A DNA stretch of 64,000 nucleotides from Charina bottae (GCA_023362775.1 JALMGJ010000006.1:13686001-13750000), one strand, 5' to 3'; shown: positions 1 to 11,217, numbered from the stretch's first letter. Made by a program: numbers and translations. The notes: generated from the letters alone by a model not told the origin.

Positions 1-393
1 GCTTGCTGCAAAACATCTAACTTCCAATGACCCTTTTCATTTTTTATTGCTCTGGGATGTGTCAACGTGGCCTTGTTATTCTCTGAAAAAAAGAAAGATT
101 TTATTCCTTTCCCCTTGTTTATGCAGTTGTTTATGGATCCAATTGTTCAGCCCCATTTATTCTTCACAATACCATAAACTATTTTCTGACTAACTGATTA
201 CAGCTTTACAAAACTATCAGAGAGAATAAGAGGGGGAGGGGAAGAAAGAAAGCCATGCTTGAACCCTTTGCTCTTCCAGGATTCATCCCTCTGTTTGGGA
301 TTACTGTTGCATGGAAAAATTTTCCTATATTTCCCCCTAACAGTTGTAGTTCAATTTGAAGGAAGAAAAATGGATTTCAAAGGAAATTAAATA
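1..393. other. Unannotated AT-rich sequence
   Basis: I see no gene, recognisable repeat or RNA here. The composition is AT-rich with short homopolymer runs. Confidence 0.4.
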
Positions 394-620
394 GAGACAG
401 TTTGGTGTAGTGGTTAAGGCAACAGACTAGAAACCAGGAGACCGTGAGTTCTAGTCTTGCCTTAGGCATGAAAGCCAGTTGGGTGACCTTGAGCCAGTCA
501 CTCTTTCTCAGTCCAACTCACCTCACAGGGTTGTTGTTGTGGGGAAAATAGGAGGAGGAAGGAGTATTATATATGTTCCCCAGCTTGAGTTATTTATAAA
601 AATAATAAAAGTGGGGGGGG
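394..620 (+). mobile_element. tRNA-derived SINE with MIR/CORE-like centre (type 1 tail)
   Basis: The head contains a degenerate A box (GTGTAGTGGTTAAGGC) and a degenerate B box (GAGTTCTAGTC). The centre reads GGTGACCTTGAGCCAGTCAC, which resembles the conserved core of MIR-type SINEs. The tail runs through AGGGTTGTTGTTGTGG and GGAGTATTATATATG to an AATAATAAAA end. The same head and tail recur at 8090-8270 and, reversed, at 37623-37849. Family identity is by recognition of the CORE-SINE pattern; the exact library name is unknown. Confidence 0.8.
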
Positions 621-1214
621 GGATCTAAAAAAAAAATTCTGATAGGTGGGGTGAGGTGTTCCTGCATTTACATACTAATGAAGCAATCTAGAAGCATATG
701 TGAATGTCCTATATTTATTACCTTCTTTCTAAAGGACTGCAGCTTTCCGTGGACCTCCACACTTCAGTTCAATTCCAAGAGAAGACATCGGGAGGGGACA
801 CCTCCCATGGCACCTTCTCAGATTGGGAAATTTGGGCAGCCAAGGAGGCTGTAGAGAGATAGAAAGATGTCCCAAAAATGAACAACTGCTTCTAGGCGAC
901 CTCCCAAAATAAATGAAGCTCAAATAAGTCTGTAAAATAGACAGTGCTCTTCCAGGGGAAGAACATTTTCATGATACAGCAAGATAATTTTCCACATATC
1001 TCCTCTGAGAGGCATTTAAATATTTTCTTTGAGAGATACTTCTTGGACTCTTCAAGTAATGTATTATGGGGGTCTGCTTTCTAAGGCAAGGAACTCTACT
1101 CGGCGTATGAAAAGGACTGAGAAGAAGGTACATACTGTATGTATATGCATATATGACTTGAGATAGATAACCTTGTTTGAAATAAATTCTTAGCTGGTAT
1201 CCGGCATATGAGAT
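621..1214. other. Unannotated sequence
   Basis: No supported gene or repeat family. Short open frames on both strands here overlap each other and have no domain signal. Confidence 0.35.
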
Positions 1215-1450
1215 GAGAGCCAGTTTGGTGTAGTGGTTAAGGTACCAGACTAGAAACCAGGAGACCCAGAGTTCTAGTCCAGCCTTCAACATGAAGCCAG
1301 CAGGGAGACTTTGGGACAGTCCCACTCTCTCAGCCCTAGGAAGAAGAAGGCAATGGCCAACCACTTCCAAAATCTCTTGCCAAAATACCTGCAGGGACTT
1401 GTCCAGGCAGTCGTCAGGAGTCAACACTGACTCAACGGCGCGCACACACA
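1215..1450 (+). mobile_element. tRNA-derived SINE, MIR/CORE-like (type 2 tail)
   Basis: The head is the same as in the type 1 SINE (CAGTTTGGTGTAGTGGTTAA), but the tail differs. It reads through CCTAGGAAGAAGAAGGCAATGG, a TGCAGGGACTTGTCCAGGCA segment and GGAGTCAACACTGACTCAA, ending in a short CA-rich stretch. Related copies lie at 43456-43695 (+) and 62690-62914 (-). Confidence 0.8.
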
Positions 1451-1550
1451 TCAAGCATCTAGCCCCCATTTGTGGCCATCTTGACAAACTGCCTGGCACT
1501 GGGTCATCGTCCTTCAACCGTTTTTCTACCAAATACCCTGGCATGTATTT

Positions 1551-1855
1551 GGGGCGTGGTGGCTCAGCGAGTAAGACGCCAGGCTTGTCGATCGCAAGTT
1601 CGGAGGTTCGAATCCCTAGCCCCATGTGACAAAGTAAGCTCCTGCACTCGCCCCAGCTCTTGCCATCCTAGCAATTTGAAAGCGTGCAAATGCAAGTAGA
1701 TTAATAGGTACCACTTCAGTGGGTAGGTAACAGCGTTCCGTGTGCGTCATGCTGGCCACATGACCGTGGAAGCGTCTTCAGACAACTCTGGCTCTTCGGC
1801 TAACAAATGGAGATGAGCACCGGCCCCTAGAGTTGGACACGACTGCACAAATGTG
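1551..1855 (+). mobile_element. Sauria/Squam1-type SINE
   Basis: A tRNA-like head with a good B box (GGAGGTTCGAATCCC) is followed by the family's central segment (GCAAATGCAAGTAGATTAAT, GGTACCACTTC) and a Bov-B-like 3' end (GTTGGACACGACTGCACAAA). This structure is the squamate SINE mobilised by Bov-B LINEs and is the best single taxonomic marker in the window. Other copies are at 12505-12690 (-), 54606-54946 (-) and 57407-57740 (+). Confidence 0.9.
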
Positions 1856-2327
1856 CATGAATGTATGAATGTTTTTTTAAAAACATTTTTTTAAAATGTA
1901 TATATACTGTATATTTAAAAGCCCAAAGTATAGAGCTTCCTTTGCAGGCACTTCTTGGAAGAGCCATGTGACTGTATGTCAGACACCGCTTCCCCTGGGA
2001 AGGATGGATACTAGTCAGACTTCTATTAGCATTGATCTTCTCCAGGATCATCAAAATCACCCATGTTTTAATTTGGGCTCTTCCCTGCGCATTTGGGTCT
2101 TTTCAAGTCATTCTTATGGCAACTATATGGACTTATGGCAACTATATGGACAAGTCCCTATATGGACAGGTCGCTATAGACACCAGAAGTGGTTTACTGT
2201 TGCCTTCTTCCTAGAGCTGAGAAAATGTGACTAGCCCAAAGTCATCCAGATTCTTTTGTGCCTAAGGTAGAACTAGAACTTTTAACCTTCTTTTCTGAGC
2301 AACAACATCTGACTTATTGAAGCAATG
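1856..2327. other. Unannotated sequence
   Basis: No supported gene. A short direct repeat of ACTTATGGCAACTATATGGA occurs near 2118-2152. Otherwise I see nothing. Confidence 0.35.
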
Positions 2328-2335
2328 CATTAAAT

Positions 2336-2469
2336 CAGTGTTTCTCAACATTGGCAACTTTAAGCTGTGTGGACTTCAACTCCCAGAATTCCCCAGCCAG
2401 CATGCTGGCTGGTGAATTCTGGGAGTTGAAGTCTACACAGCTTAAAGTTGCCAATGTTGAAAAACACTG
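2336..2469. mobile_element. Palindromic hAT MITE (family P)
   Basis: The ends are CAGTGTTTCTCAAC and its inverse, and the whole 134-bp element folds back on itself around CCAGCATGCTGG. It is flanked by a perfect 8-bp duplication CATTAAAT (2328-2335 and 2470-2477). It is non-coding and non-autonomous. Four more copies are at 35375, 44526, 47851 and 55557. Confidence 0.9.
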
Positions 2470-2477
2470 CATTAAAT

Positions 2478-3174
2478 GATTGCTGCCTTAGTAATATTTC
2501 TTTCACACCATATTTCTTTCACATCCTCAAGGCTACCAATTAGACCTGGATTGGGTAGGCATTTGATGACAAGGAGAAATGGGCTACCAGTACTTTTAAC
2601 AAAAGTGAGAAACCTAGTAGTTTCATGGCAGTATATACCGTGGTGACCACTTGCTTCTTATGAGAAAGAAGTAGTTCTGGGTCACACTGTTATTGTTTTG
2701 TCTTGAATTCTTTGCAGTTCTCTGTTTTGAATTACAAGATGCTGGTGGGGGTCCAAAAGACCCTCAGCTATTCAGAATCCAAGGGTGACCATAAGATATG
2801 GTAAAACAAGTTAAGATGCTGGCTGTGACAGTGTAATTGAAACTCTGCCTGGTTTATATGCACAAGACATGATTGCCTGTACACTCTGTGTTGACCATTC
2901 ATACTTTGTGCTAATGTTTGAATAGCCTGTTCCTAATTATTCCAGAATTTAGCATATTTTCTGCATGCCAGTAATGGAACTTGGATTGACTTCCGGCTAA
3001 ACGTTGAACTCTAAATGAGACAAGTAAAATCACTCCCTGATTTTCAAGGGACAACATCTTTCAGAGAATCCTCTCAAGCTATAGCTGGCTTGGCCGTTAG
3101 TTATGAATTTATTTTACTGGATACAGTGTTGAAATTACTGAGTTTTTCAATCTGTGCTGCACCTTGGTAAAGGG
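2478..3174. other. Mostly unannotated sequence with one fragment of an unclassified repeat
   Basis: Positions 2797-2850 carry one arm of the AAGATGGCGGC-like repeat (core GTTAAGATGCTGGCTGTGAC). The rest shows no supported feature. Confidence 0.4.
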
Positions 3175-3175
3175 A

Positions 3176-3252
<77 letters not shown>
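3175..3252 (+). repeat. (AAT)n grading into (AAC)n microsatellite
   Basis: About 11 AAT units are followed by about 14 AAC units. This is a compound simple repeat, possibly an old poly-A or LINE tail, but no adjacent LINE body is visible. Confidence 0.95.
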
Positions 3253-3255
<3 letters not shown>

Positions 3256-3843
3256 CTCCCCCTGGCGATATTGTTTTCAACTTCAGTGGTTAAATATTGT
3301 AGTATTTAAATAAGGGAATGTAGTAACAGCTGCCTAACAGTTAAATTTGATCATCTCTTGGGTGTTTTACAGGCTCAGTTCTTTTCTGAAGCATCTGGTC
3401 CTCAAGGGCCTGAAGTCTAATATCTCTACCAAACTGCACAAGATGATTTAGTTTTAATTTAGTTTCTGTGGCTGTATATCAGGGTCAACTGATATCCAAA
3501 ACACATGGGTCTTCTGGGGTGAGAGCAAATGAGATACAAATGTGAACAGTATGTCATGACAGCTTTTTCTTATTATTATTTAATTAAATGGGCTTCTGCT
3601 GGCTTCCTCTCATACAGTCAATTTTAGGTTCTCTCTAGCTGTGAGGGCCACCTTTCAAAAATGGCTGAAGCCAGGTCCTCTTCTGAGATGGGATTTCCGG
3701 AGTGAGTTTTAAGGGGTGAGATGTGAGCTCTGTAAGTTTTAGCACAGTGGCCACCAGCATTGTCCCTTAAAACTCTCCAGATGCCCCTCCAAAAAAGCTT
3801 CGTGTTTTAGGTCCTCCAAAATGCCACTAGGCCATACTCTTAG
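3253..3843. other. Unannotated sequence
   Basis: No supported gene or repeat. Confidence 0.35.
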
Positions 3844-4155
3844 CATCCTTGGTCTAGTTTAAAAAGGCACAGCTGGGCCCTCATATTTTGCAACAGGATT
3901 GCCAAAGGTCATTTGGTCATTGGGGAAAGATATGGACAATCCTTCAGTGATCAAAGAGTGTTCTTTTAACAAAATGGAATATTCCTCTGGAATATTCTGC
4001 CCCTGGAGGTGAGGCAAGCCCCCACACTTATGACCTTCTGAAAACAACTGAAGACCTGGCTCTGCCACCTCGCTTGGGATGGGAGGCGTAATAGCTCCTC
4101 TTGGGGATGGCTTGCTCCGTAGAATTCTTTTAAATTTAACATCAGAGCCTCTTGG
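3844..4155 (+). mobile_element. L2-clade LINE 3' region, left part of an interrupted copy
   Basis: The segment ending CTGAAGACCTGGCTCTGCC ... TCTTGGGGATGGCTTGC matches the 3' end of the L2-type reverse transcriptase reading frame plus 3' UTR seen in other copies in the window. Its 3' continuation resumes at 4475-4634, after an inserted minus-strand L2 copy. Old and without an intact frame. Confidence 0.7.
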
Positions 4156-4169
4156 GTTTTATATATTTA

Positions 4170-4474
4170 TATATTTATTTATTTATGATTCGATTTGTAT
4201 TTACCGCTCCATCTCCCCACAAGGGAACTCTGGGCGGTTTACAAGAATCAACAGTTAAAATTTAACAATTAAAACAACATATATATAATACTCTCTAATA
4301 CAGTAATAATTTAAATATAAAATCCAAGATGTGATGGGTCGATGTTTAAAAGGGCTCTATGGCACCAGCCATCCCCAAGAGGAACTGTTCCCCCCCCCTC
4401 CCACGCAAGGCGGCAGAACCAGGTCTTTAAGTTCTTTCTGAAGGCCGGGAGCGATGGGGCCTGCCTCACCCCAT
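4170..4474 (-). mobile_element. L2-clade LINE 3' end inserted inside another L2 copy
   Basis: Minus-strand L2 tail: AT-rich (TTTA)n at the low-coordinate end, then the CTCTGGGCGGTTTACAAGAA block, then the end of the coding region (GGCGGCAGAACCAGGTCTTT). It is 5'-truncated and flanked by a 14-bp duplication GTTTTATATATTTA (4156-4169 and 4475-4488), as expected for target-primed reverse transcription. Confidence 0.8.
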
Positions 4475-4634
4475 GTTTTATATATTTAATTAATTTATAT
4501 AGATATATATTATGTACTGTATTTTATGTTTTTATATGTTTTAATTGTTAACTTTGTGTAAACCGCCCAGAGTCCCCTCTGAGGGGGGAGATGGGCGGTA
4601 ATATAAGTTAGATAAATAAAAATAAATAAATAAA
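4475..4634 (+). mobile_element. L2-clade LINE 3' tail, right part of the interrupted copy
   Basis: The 3' UTR hairpin AAACCGCCCAGAGTCCCCTC ... GAGATGGGCGGT is followed by ATAAATAAAAATAAATAAATAAA. The complementary GCCCAGAGTCCC and GGGAGATGGGC arms form the terminal hairpin that recurs in all L2 tails of this window. Confidence 0.8.
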
Positions 4635-5057
4635 ATATCCTCTGGCACTTCAATATGTGTGGGTGTGCTGCAGTAATATCCATGGAGAAGGTGAGGACAA
4701 GATGTTCAGATCTTTTTGGGGTGGTTATTTTATGTCTTTTTAAAAGAAGGAAAATTGATGTGTTGTGTCCATCAGATGATGACTAATACAATTTGCTTCT
4801 CATTTCCTAAGTAACACCTTTGAAAACTGAACTGCTAAAATTTTGTCATTTGACAAAGTGCCAAATTTGGTGGCCCAATGTCAGGAGAACTAGTGGCTGC
4901 AAATTATCTGGGGCACCGTACGTGGCTGTGAGTTGCCGTCCTCCAGGGGAAGAGCTGTCTTTGCTGTTAAGAAAATATTTTCCTAGACCTTTAAGAGAGT
5001 ATTTTTATAGAAGAGTTTTTTTTAAAAAAAAGAATCAGAATTTTCAAGCTAAAAGGG
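4635..5057. other. Unannotated sequence
   Basis: Nothing recognisable apart from short A and T runs. Confidence 0.35.
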
Positions 5058-5515
5058 TATTTATTTACTTATTAATCAAATTTGTAAAGCCGCCCATCTC
5101 ACACAAAAGTGACTCGTTTACAACAATCCAATAAAAACAACACATACATAAACAATCAGTATAAAAACCAATATTAAAAGATAAATATGATAAAAAAACC
5201 AAATATACAAACCCTAGGCAAGATAGAATAAGGATAGCTAACTCAGCAATGGAGTCATCTAAGCATGTCTTCGGTTCCTTGGGAGCTCGAGGCCTGGTGG
5301 CATCACCAGGTCTTGAGGGACTTCTGGAAGGTCGAAGGGGATGGAGCTAATCTAATATCGGGGGGTGGGGGGGGAAGAAGAATGTTCCACAAAACGGGCA
5401 CCACAGCAGAGAAGGCCCGATGCCTGGGACCCACCAAATGTATCTCCCTAGCTGATGGTACCCTCAGCATGCCTTCTCTGCTAGATCTGCTAGGATGGGT
5501 GATGTATCTCCCTCT
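5058..5515 (-). mobile_element. L2-clade LINE 3' end
   Basis: A tail (TATTTATTTACTTATTA) and a degenerate hairpin (GCCGCCCATCTCACACAAAA) precede the antisense of the RT carboxy terminus, recognised from the GCACCACAGCAGAGAAGGCC block shared with the copies at 6590 and 31800. Truncated at the 5' end. The frame is broken. Confidence 0.75.
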
Positions 5516-5739
5516 TCTGTATGGTTTGGAACTTTTTTTTTATAACACTTAAAATATAGCAAATTGCTTCCCATATGTATCTCATAATACATATGAAGTG
5601 TAGTTTGGAGTAAATCCAGTTACATTTGAATGCCATTAAGGATTAAGGGCCTTTCCCCACTTCAATCTAACCATGCCCTGGCAACATCTTTTATACACCA
5701 TGGCTTTGCCTTCATCACACCTCAGCCCATGCGCAAGAC

Positions 5740-6010
5740 TGCCTCAAGTCTTTAATTTATTTATGTTTATTTTATTAAATAAATGACATTAAATAAAATA
5801 AACTCTGGGCAATGTACAGTAAAAACAGTTCTAAAAATGTAATCAAAAACCCAAGTGTCCAGAAGAAGAACAGCTCCTTGAGAACTATAAAACACACAGG
5901 ACCTGCCACTCACTTTAACCCAGAGAAAGAAGCAAGTTTTCAAGGCTCTTTTAAACATGGCCAGGGTAGAGGCCAGAGGAATCTCAGGAAGGACAGGTGC
6001 TGTGACACAG
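5740..6010 (-). mobile_element. Old L2-like LINE 3' fragment
   Basis: An ATTTATTTATGTTTATTTTA tail, an ACTCTGGGCAATGTACAGTA block, and AAGTTTTCAAGGCTCTTTTA correspond to the L2 3' organisation on the minus strand, but are more diverged than the neighbouring copies. Confidence 0.5.
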
Positions 6011-6420
6011 AAGTTACAAATAAAATAATATTTCTCCCCCTAATTCTGATACAGTCCAAGTCCAGCCTCAGAATGCATAAATTCTGTTAGGCTTTCTCAG
6101 CCATTATACCTTGGAGGGAACGATGTGACTGGGGATGGGTGCTATCAAGGTAGGACAGAGATCAGCAATGGGGACAGAACAGGTCATCATGGTAGTTTTC
6201 TGCCAACTCAGGGATGGGTGGAGAATACGTTAACGCAACAGTGAGGAGAACCCTTAAAGTACGCACTGTAGCTTTTTGTATTGAAGTAAAAAAGACTTAC
6301 AGCCCATTCCACTGCACAGGTTCTCACTGGGTTCGTATAATTCCAAACTAGAAAGCATAGGATTTCAAGCGCATGGCCCTTCGTTTCTAGGCTGAGCTTT
6401 TCAAATTAACCAGTTTAGAT
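6011..6420. other. Unannotated sequence
   Basis: No supported feature. Confidence 0.3.
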
Positions 6421-6421
6421 T

Positions 6422-6489
<68 letters not shown>

Positions 6490-6586
6490 TCCTTCCTTCC
6501 TTCCTTCCTTCCTTCCTTCCTTCCTTCCTTCATTCATTCATTCATTCATTCATTCATTCATTCATTCATTCATTCATTCATTCATT
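6421..6586 (+). repeat. (TTTC)n-(CTTC)n-(ATTC)n compound microsatellite
   Basis: Three successive tetranucleotide blocks total about 165 bp. They abut the 3' tail of the minus-strand L2 LINE at 6590, suggesting the array grew from the LINE's (AAAT)n-like tail. Confidence 0.95.
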
Positions 6587-7270
6587 CTCTATAGCCACCC
6601 ATCTCAACAAGTGATTCTGGGCAGCTTACAATCATAGAAACCATAAAACAGTTAAAACAATTAAAAACAATTAAACAGTACAAAATAAATATATATGGTC
6701 GCCAAGTAAACAATGCTTAGATGTTCGTATAGCCAAGAAATGGGGCCCTTGACACACTCGGGGCCCCAGGCCTGGGCACATAACCAGGTCTTCACGGCCT
6801 TACGGAAGGCCAGCAGGGTCAGGTACATCCTGATCTCTGAAGGGAGGATATTCCAGAAGGCAGGCACTACGGCAGAGAAGGCACGCCTCCTAGTCCCCGC
6901 CAACCGACATTCCTTGGCTGACGGGACCCACAGCATGCCCAATCTACCAGACCAAATTGGATGGGTAGAAACAACTGGGAGAAGATGTTCCCTTAGGTAA
7001 CCTGGTCCGAAGCCATGAAGGGCTTCAAAGGTGACAACCACACCTTGAATTGCACCCAGAAGCACTCTGGCAACCAATGCAGCTCATGTAGTAGTGGTGT
7101 TACAGGTGTCGAATATCCGACACCACTTATTACCCATGCAGACACATTCTGTACCAGTTGAAGCTTCCAAATGCTCTTCAAGGGCAGCCCCATGTAGAGT
7201 GCATTGCAGTAATCCAGACGGGAGGTCACGAGGGCATGAGTGACTCTGATCTTGCTGCAGTCCAATTGTT
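6587..7270 (-). mobile_element. L2-clade LINE, C-terminal RT region and 3' UTR
   Basis: Two overlapping minus-strand frames together cover the end of the L2 reverse transcriptase protein. The first (6993-7265) contains SRLDYCNALYMGLPLKS and LLHELHWLPE, hallmarks of L2-clade elements. The second (6661-7077) contains RRRAFSAVVPAFWN. The change of frame near 7000-7080 shows the copy is dead. 5'-truncated at about 7270. The 3' side ends in a compound microsatellite. Confidence 0.88.
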
Positions 7271-7867
7271 TTTAAAAGGCTTCCCCAGTTGTCTGCAATT
7301 TGTCCCTTATGTAGTCAAGTTTTGTTATTGGACTGCTCAAATGACATGACACCAGGCATCACAGTATCTATTATGTCCTCAAAATGAAGACATGGGTGCA
7401 ATGATGCCAATTGCAGACATGACACAATTATGTACTTGAGTCACAACGTAACTACATAAGTTGCAGTGCTTGCTTGATGATGTCAATACAAATGTATTGT
7501 CATTTGATTCCCTTTCAAACCACCCCCCTGCAGATGCTTACGAAGAGGGCTACTGTATATCTGAATCCCGCAAAATATATTTTCTGTACTATCTGCCAGG
7601 TGGAGATGTAACAGCTGCAATGGGATGGCTATCTTTTTTTTTAGCTCATCCAGAATCTTATTTCCTAAGCACAAGAGAGAACATTGTAAACGCCATCTCT
7701 AAAATGATGAGTCTCAGGAGCCATAAGTCACGATTCTGAAATGGCATTTCAGTGAAATAAACGTTTGGATGGATGACAAGCTATCATGGTAAATTCAGCT
7801 TTCCATTTCCTTTTTATTAAAGCTAAGGGCTTATCTTCATGCCTTCCTAAACATGGTATAAAGACAT
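7271..7867. other. Unannotated sequence
   Basis: No supported gene. The 92-residue plus-strand frame at 7461-7739 has no recognisable domain and I do not call it coding. Confidence 0.35.
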
Positions 7868-8270
7868 CTTAAGGCAGCGGGCTAGAAACCAGGAGATTGT
7901 GAGTTCTAGTTCCACCTTAGGCATGAAAGCCGGCTGGGTGACCTTGGGCCAGTCACTCTCTCTCACCCCTAGGAAGGAGCCAATGGCAAACCAGGAGACT
8001 GAGAGTTCTAGTCCTGCCTTAGGCATGAAAGCCGGCTGGGTGACCTTGGGCCAGTCACTCTCTCTCACCCCTAGGAAGGAGCCAATGGCAAACCAGGAGA
8101 CTGAGAGTTCTAGTCCTGCCTTAGGCATGAAAGCCGGCTGGGTGACCTTGGGCCAGTCAATCTCTCTGAGCCCCTCACCTCGCAGGGTTGTTCTTGTGGT
8201 GAAAATAGGAGGAAGGAGTATTAGGTATGTTCACTGCCTTGAATTTTTTATAAAAATAATAAAGGCAGGA
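7868..8270 (+). mobile_element. SINE with tandemly triplicated 102-bp centre
   Basis: A 5'-truncated MIR/CORE-like SINE head is followed by three head-to-tail units starting at 7886, 7988 and 8090, each 102 bp. Each contains the core GGTGACCTTGGGCCAGTCA. Units one and two end in the type 2 tail segment (CCTAGGAAGGAGCCAATGGC), while the third runs into a type 1 tail ending AATAATAAAGGCAGG. The result is a chimera of the two SINE tail types. The units are nearly identical, so the expansion is younger than the SINE family. Confidence 0.9.
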
Positions 8271-8450
8271 TAGATTTTTTTTTAAAAAAAATTAATTAAA
8301 TTAAAATTATTTGTCAGGTACATATTCTTGTGATGTTAGCTCTCTTTCATCCCCAGCCCACTGTGGAAGTAGCCTAACATCAACTTTAGCTGTTATACTA
8401 TTAAAAGTGGGGTTTTCCAAGATTGCGTATATTAGTCCCTTACTCTAGAC

Positions 8451-8764
8451 CAGAGTATCTCAACCAGGGTTCCGTGGCACCCCAGGGTTCTGTGAGAGGT
8501 CACTTGGAGTTCCCTGGGAGATCACGATTTATTTAAAAAAATATTTCAAATTCAAGCCACTTCACATTAAAGAGGTAAGTTTCATTCTTTATGTTTAGTT
8601 TAAGAACACTGTTAATGCATATATACTGTACAGGGCTACCCATGAAACGGATATAATAATTTTGTAACTTCTGGCCTGTCTTTGAGCCTGAATGTGCAGG
8701 GGTTCCCTGAGGCCTGAAAAATATTTCAAGGGTTCCTCCAGGGTCAAAAGGTTGAGAAAGGCTG
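8451..8764. mobile_element. Non-autonomous hAT element
   Basis: The left end CAGAGTATCTCAACCAGGGT and right end GTTGAGAAAGGCTG are inverted versions of a hAT terminal repeat. A perfect 8-bp duplication CTCTAGAC flanks it (8443-8450 and 8765-8772). No transposase frame is present in the 314 bp. Confidence 0.85.
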
Positions 8765-8772
8765 CTCTAGAC

Positions 8773-10805
8773 TATTGTATAAAGCTATCTAATGGTACTC
8801 ATTGTGAACATTTCTGGCTGGATTCCATTCTGCTATTAGGGGTTTGACACATGTCCTCCTGACATTGCCTTCATCTCATCTTCAACAAAGTTGTCTGTAG
8901 CTCTTCTAGTTTTATAGTATACTATTTGTCTGATATTACTGACTAACTGGGGAAAAGGGGGGGGATTAGTTCAAGCCAGATGTCCATTAAATATCTATAA
9001 ATGTAACTTACCTACATTTTACATACTTTTTACATAATTTACATTCAACTTTAGATGAATGTAACATACATTAAATATACTGTATATTAAATACATTTAA
9101 TATATACAGTACTACAAAGGTTTAATGTACATTAAAATATTCTTAAAATGTGCAAACATTGTCCGGATTGAAGCAATCAGAATTCAGATTCATCCATTGC
9201 ATCTGAAGTCTGCTGAACTGGAGTCCATAAAATCGAAGCTGTAACGTAATCCAGATCTTGTCGTTTAGATTTCGTAAAGGTTCAGGAAACAAAATTGGGG
9301 ATGCTCTGATTAAAACGCGAGCCAAGCTTTTGTCTCCCTGAGATCTGGATACCGCAGGAGAAAGTACAAAACGGGATTCAGTTGTTCTGCTACCTGATTT
9401 CTTGAAAAATACAGAGTAGCAGCACATCCATCATCTGAAGCTTTATCTACTTTATCTCATTAAAGCGCAATTATGTTTCCTCAAAGAGATCTAATGGAAA
9501 GAGATTTTCTTTTCTTTATTCTTTTTGTCTTGGCCAGCAAAGTGTTTAGTCATTATAAACATTTCATGTTTTGCCTGCCAAGCAGGATGAACAGGTATTG
9601 ACGAGGCTCGCATTTTCTGCTCCACTTGAGAACCGTATCAAACATATTTCACTCTCCATTAACCTTCTGGATGGGAAAAGGCAGGCAAAGACGTTCCTAT
9701 GAGTTGCCTACATTTGGCCTGTGTTTTTCTGCAGGACGAACTCGGCTCATCAAGGGGGTGGTATAAAGGGAATTGGGATGTTTCCTCCCGTTGAGTTCTC
9801 GTCCAAACCCATTTTCTTCCTTGTGGCCATCAGCAGCCTAATTGGCAGTTCTACATTCCTAATAGGTAGACTGGAAATTAAAATTCTCCACTGTTCTGAT
9901 TAAAGGCTAATTCTGGACCCCAGTGTTAATTTATTCCTTAAAAGCTCCCTTCTTTCCCATTCACTTTTTCATAGCACTACACAGGCTATTAAATTGGTAT
10001 TATAAACATAATCAAAAATAAAACATAATGGCAAAAAAAAATACTGGCACAAATGGGAAATGGAGGAAAAAGCTTGATCATTTTGGGCTATATATTTCTT
10101 TGAACCTGCTCACATCTTAGAAATTTTTTTAAAATTACAGTTACGCAACCATAACATCTTTGCGACGAAGGAAACAAAGAAGGTCACACGGGGCTTCTTA
10201 TATACTTTAGTACCAAATAAACATTATCCAATTTTCATCAAGTTTTATCTCCCCAGTGCTGTCCATTCTTTATTGCATTGTATTAATCTTAATATTTGGC
10301 AGTTGTTCTTGAGATGGGAGTTTACTGAAAGCATTGATAGGATTCCCATTCTTACCTTTTGGCTCCTGGTGTCATTTATAAACCTCAATCTATCATAGAG
10401 GCTTTCTTCTTCCATTTAGCTGGCATGCACATTTCAAAGCACATTATAGATAGCCGAGTAGTTCACATATTTCTGGAGGTGTTTGCAGGATCCACAACTT
10501 TTGTCAAACTGACAAAAGTGGTATTGGGTTGTTCTGATGCAACTCTGCACCTTTCACACATGCATGCAATGTCACAATGCGTGTACAAAATGGGTGGAGC
10601 TACTGTTGCATTGGCACAACACTGCTTTTGTCATTTGGCCCCCTGCTTACTGTCCCCTCCCCCCGGATACCTCTCAACTTTTCAGTTGAAATTTTAGCAG
10701 AGGAATCCTATCAATCATTTGAAGCACTTGCTTTTCAGTTCTGGATGTCATTCCAGCATGTGAGTGGCAGCTAGTGACAAAGCATAATCAGAGAGGAGCA
10801 GCATT
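8773..10805. other. Repeat-free, largely unique sequence
   Basis: About 2 kb without any transposon I can recognise. A 94-residue minus-strand frame (9143-9427) has no domain signal. The block 9140-9960 is less AT-rich than its surroundings and could be conserved non-coding DNA, but nothing in the sequence proves that. No promoter, exon or RNA is supported. Confidence 0.35.
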
Positions 10806-10807
10806 TA

Positions 10808-11215
10808 CAGGTAGTTTTCACTTAACACGCAAAATTGAGACCGGAATTTTGGTTGCTAAGTGAAGTGGTCATTAAGCGAATCTGACCCAATTTTATGACC
10901 TTTTTTGCAGTGGTTGTTAAGTGAATCACTGCACATTAAGCAAACCACATGGTTGTTAAGCAAATCACATGGTTCTCCGTTGATTTTGCTTGCCAGAAGC
11001 TAGGTGGGAAGGTTGAAAATGGCGATCATGTGACTACGGGATGCTGCGACAGTCATGAATGTGAACCAGTTGCCAAGAGCCCAAACCATGATCACATGAC
11101 TGTGGGGACAATGCGATGGTCATAAGTGTGAGGACCAGTTGTAAGTCAGTTTTTTCAGCACCACCATAAGTCCAAACCGTCACTGAATGAATGGTTGCTA
11201 AGCAAGGACTACCTG
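10808..11215. mobile_element. Tc1/mariner-like MITE (TA target site)
   Basis: The ends are CAGGTAGTTTTCACTTA and its inverse (TAAGCAAGGACTACCTG), flanked by TA on both sides. Internally it is built from repeated TTGCTAAGTGAA / GGTTGTTAAG motifs in both orientations, so the 408 bp folds into long hairpins. It is non-coding. The terminal CAGGTAGT type and TA duplication suggest the pogo/Tigger side of Tc1/mariner, but the superfamily assignment is by motif only. Confidence 0.75.
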
Positions 11216-11217
11216 TA

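Noticed and set aside
969..1625. 218-residue minus-strand frame
   Set aside because: It runs antisense through a type 2 SINE and a Sauria SINE head; the sequence is repeat-derived.
1551..1630. Possible tRNA gene (good B box)
   Set aside because: It continues into the Sauria SINE body and Bov-B-like tail, and no complete cloverleaf is seen; same for 57407 and 54946.
9143..9427. 94-residue minus-strand frame as a gene
   Set aside because: No domain, and the length is within chance expectation; kept only as part of a possible conserved non-coding block.
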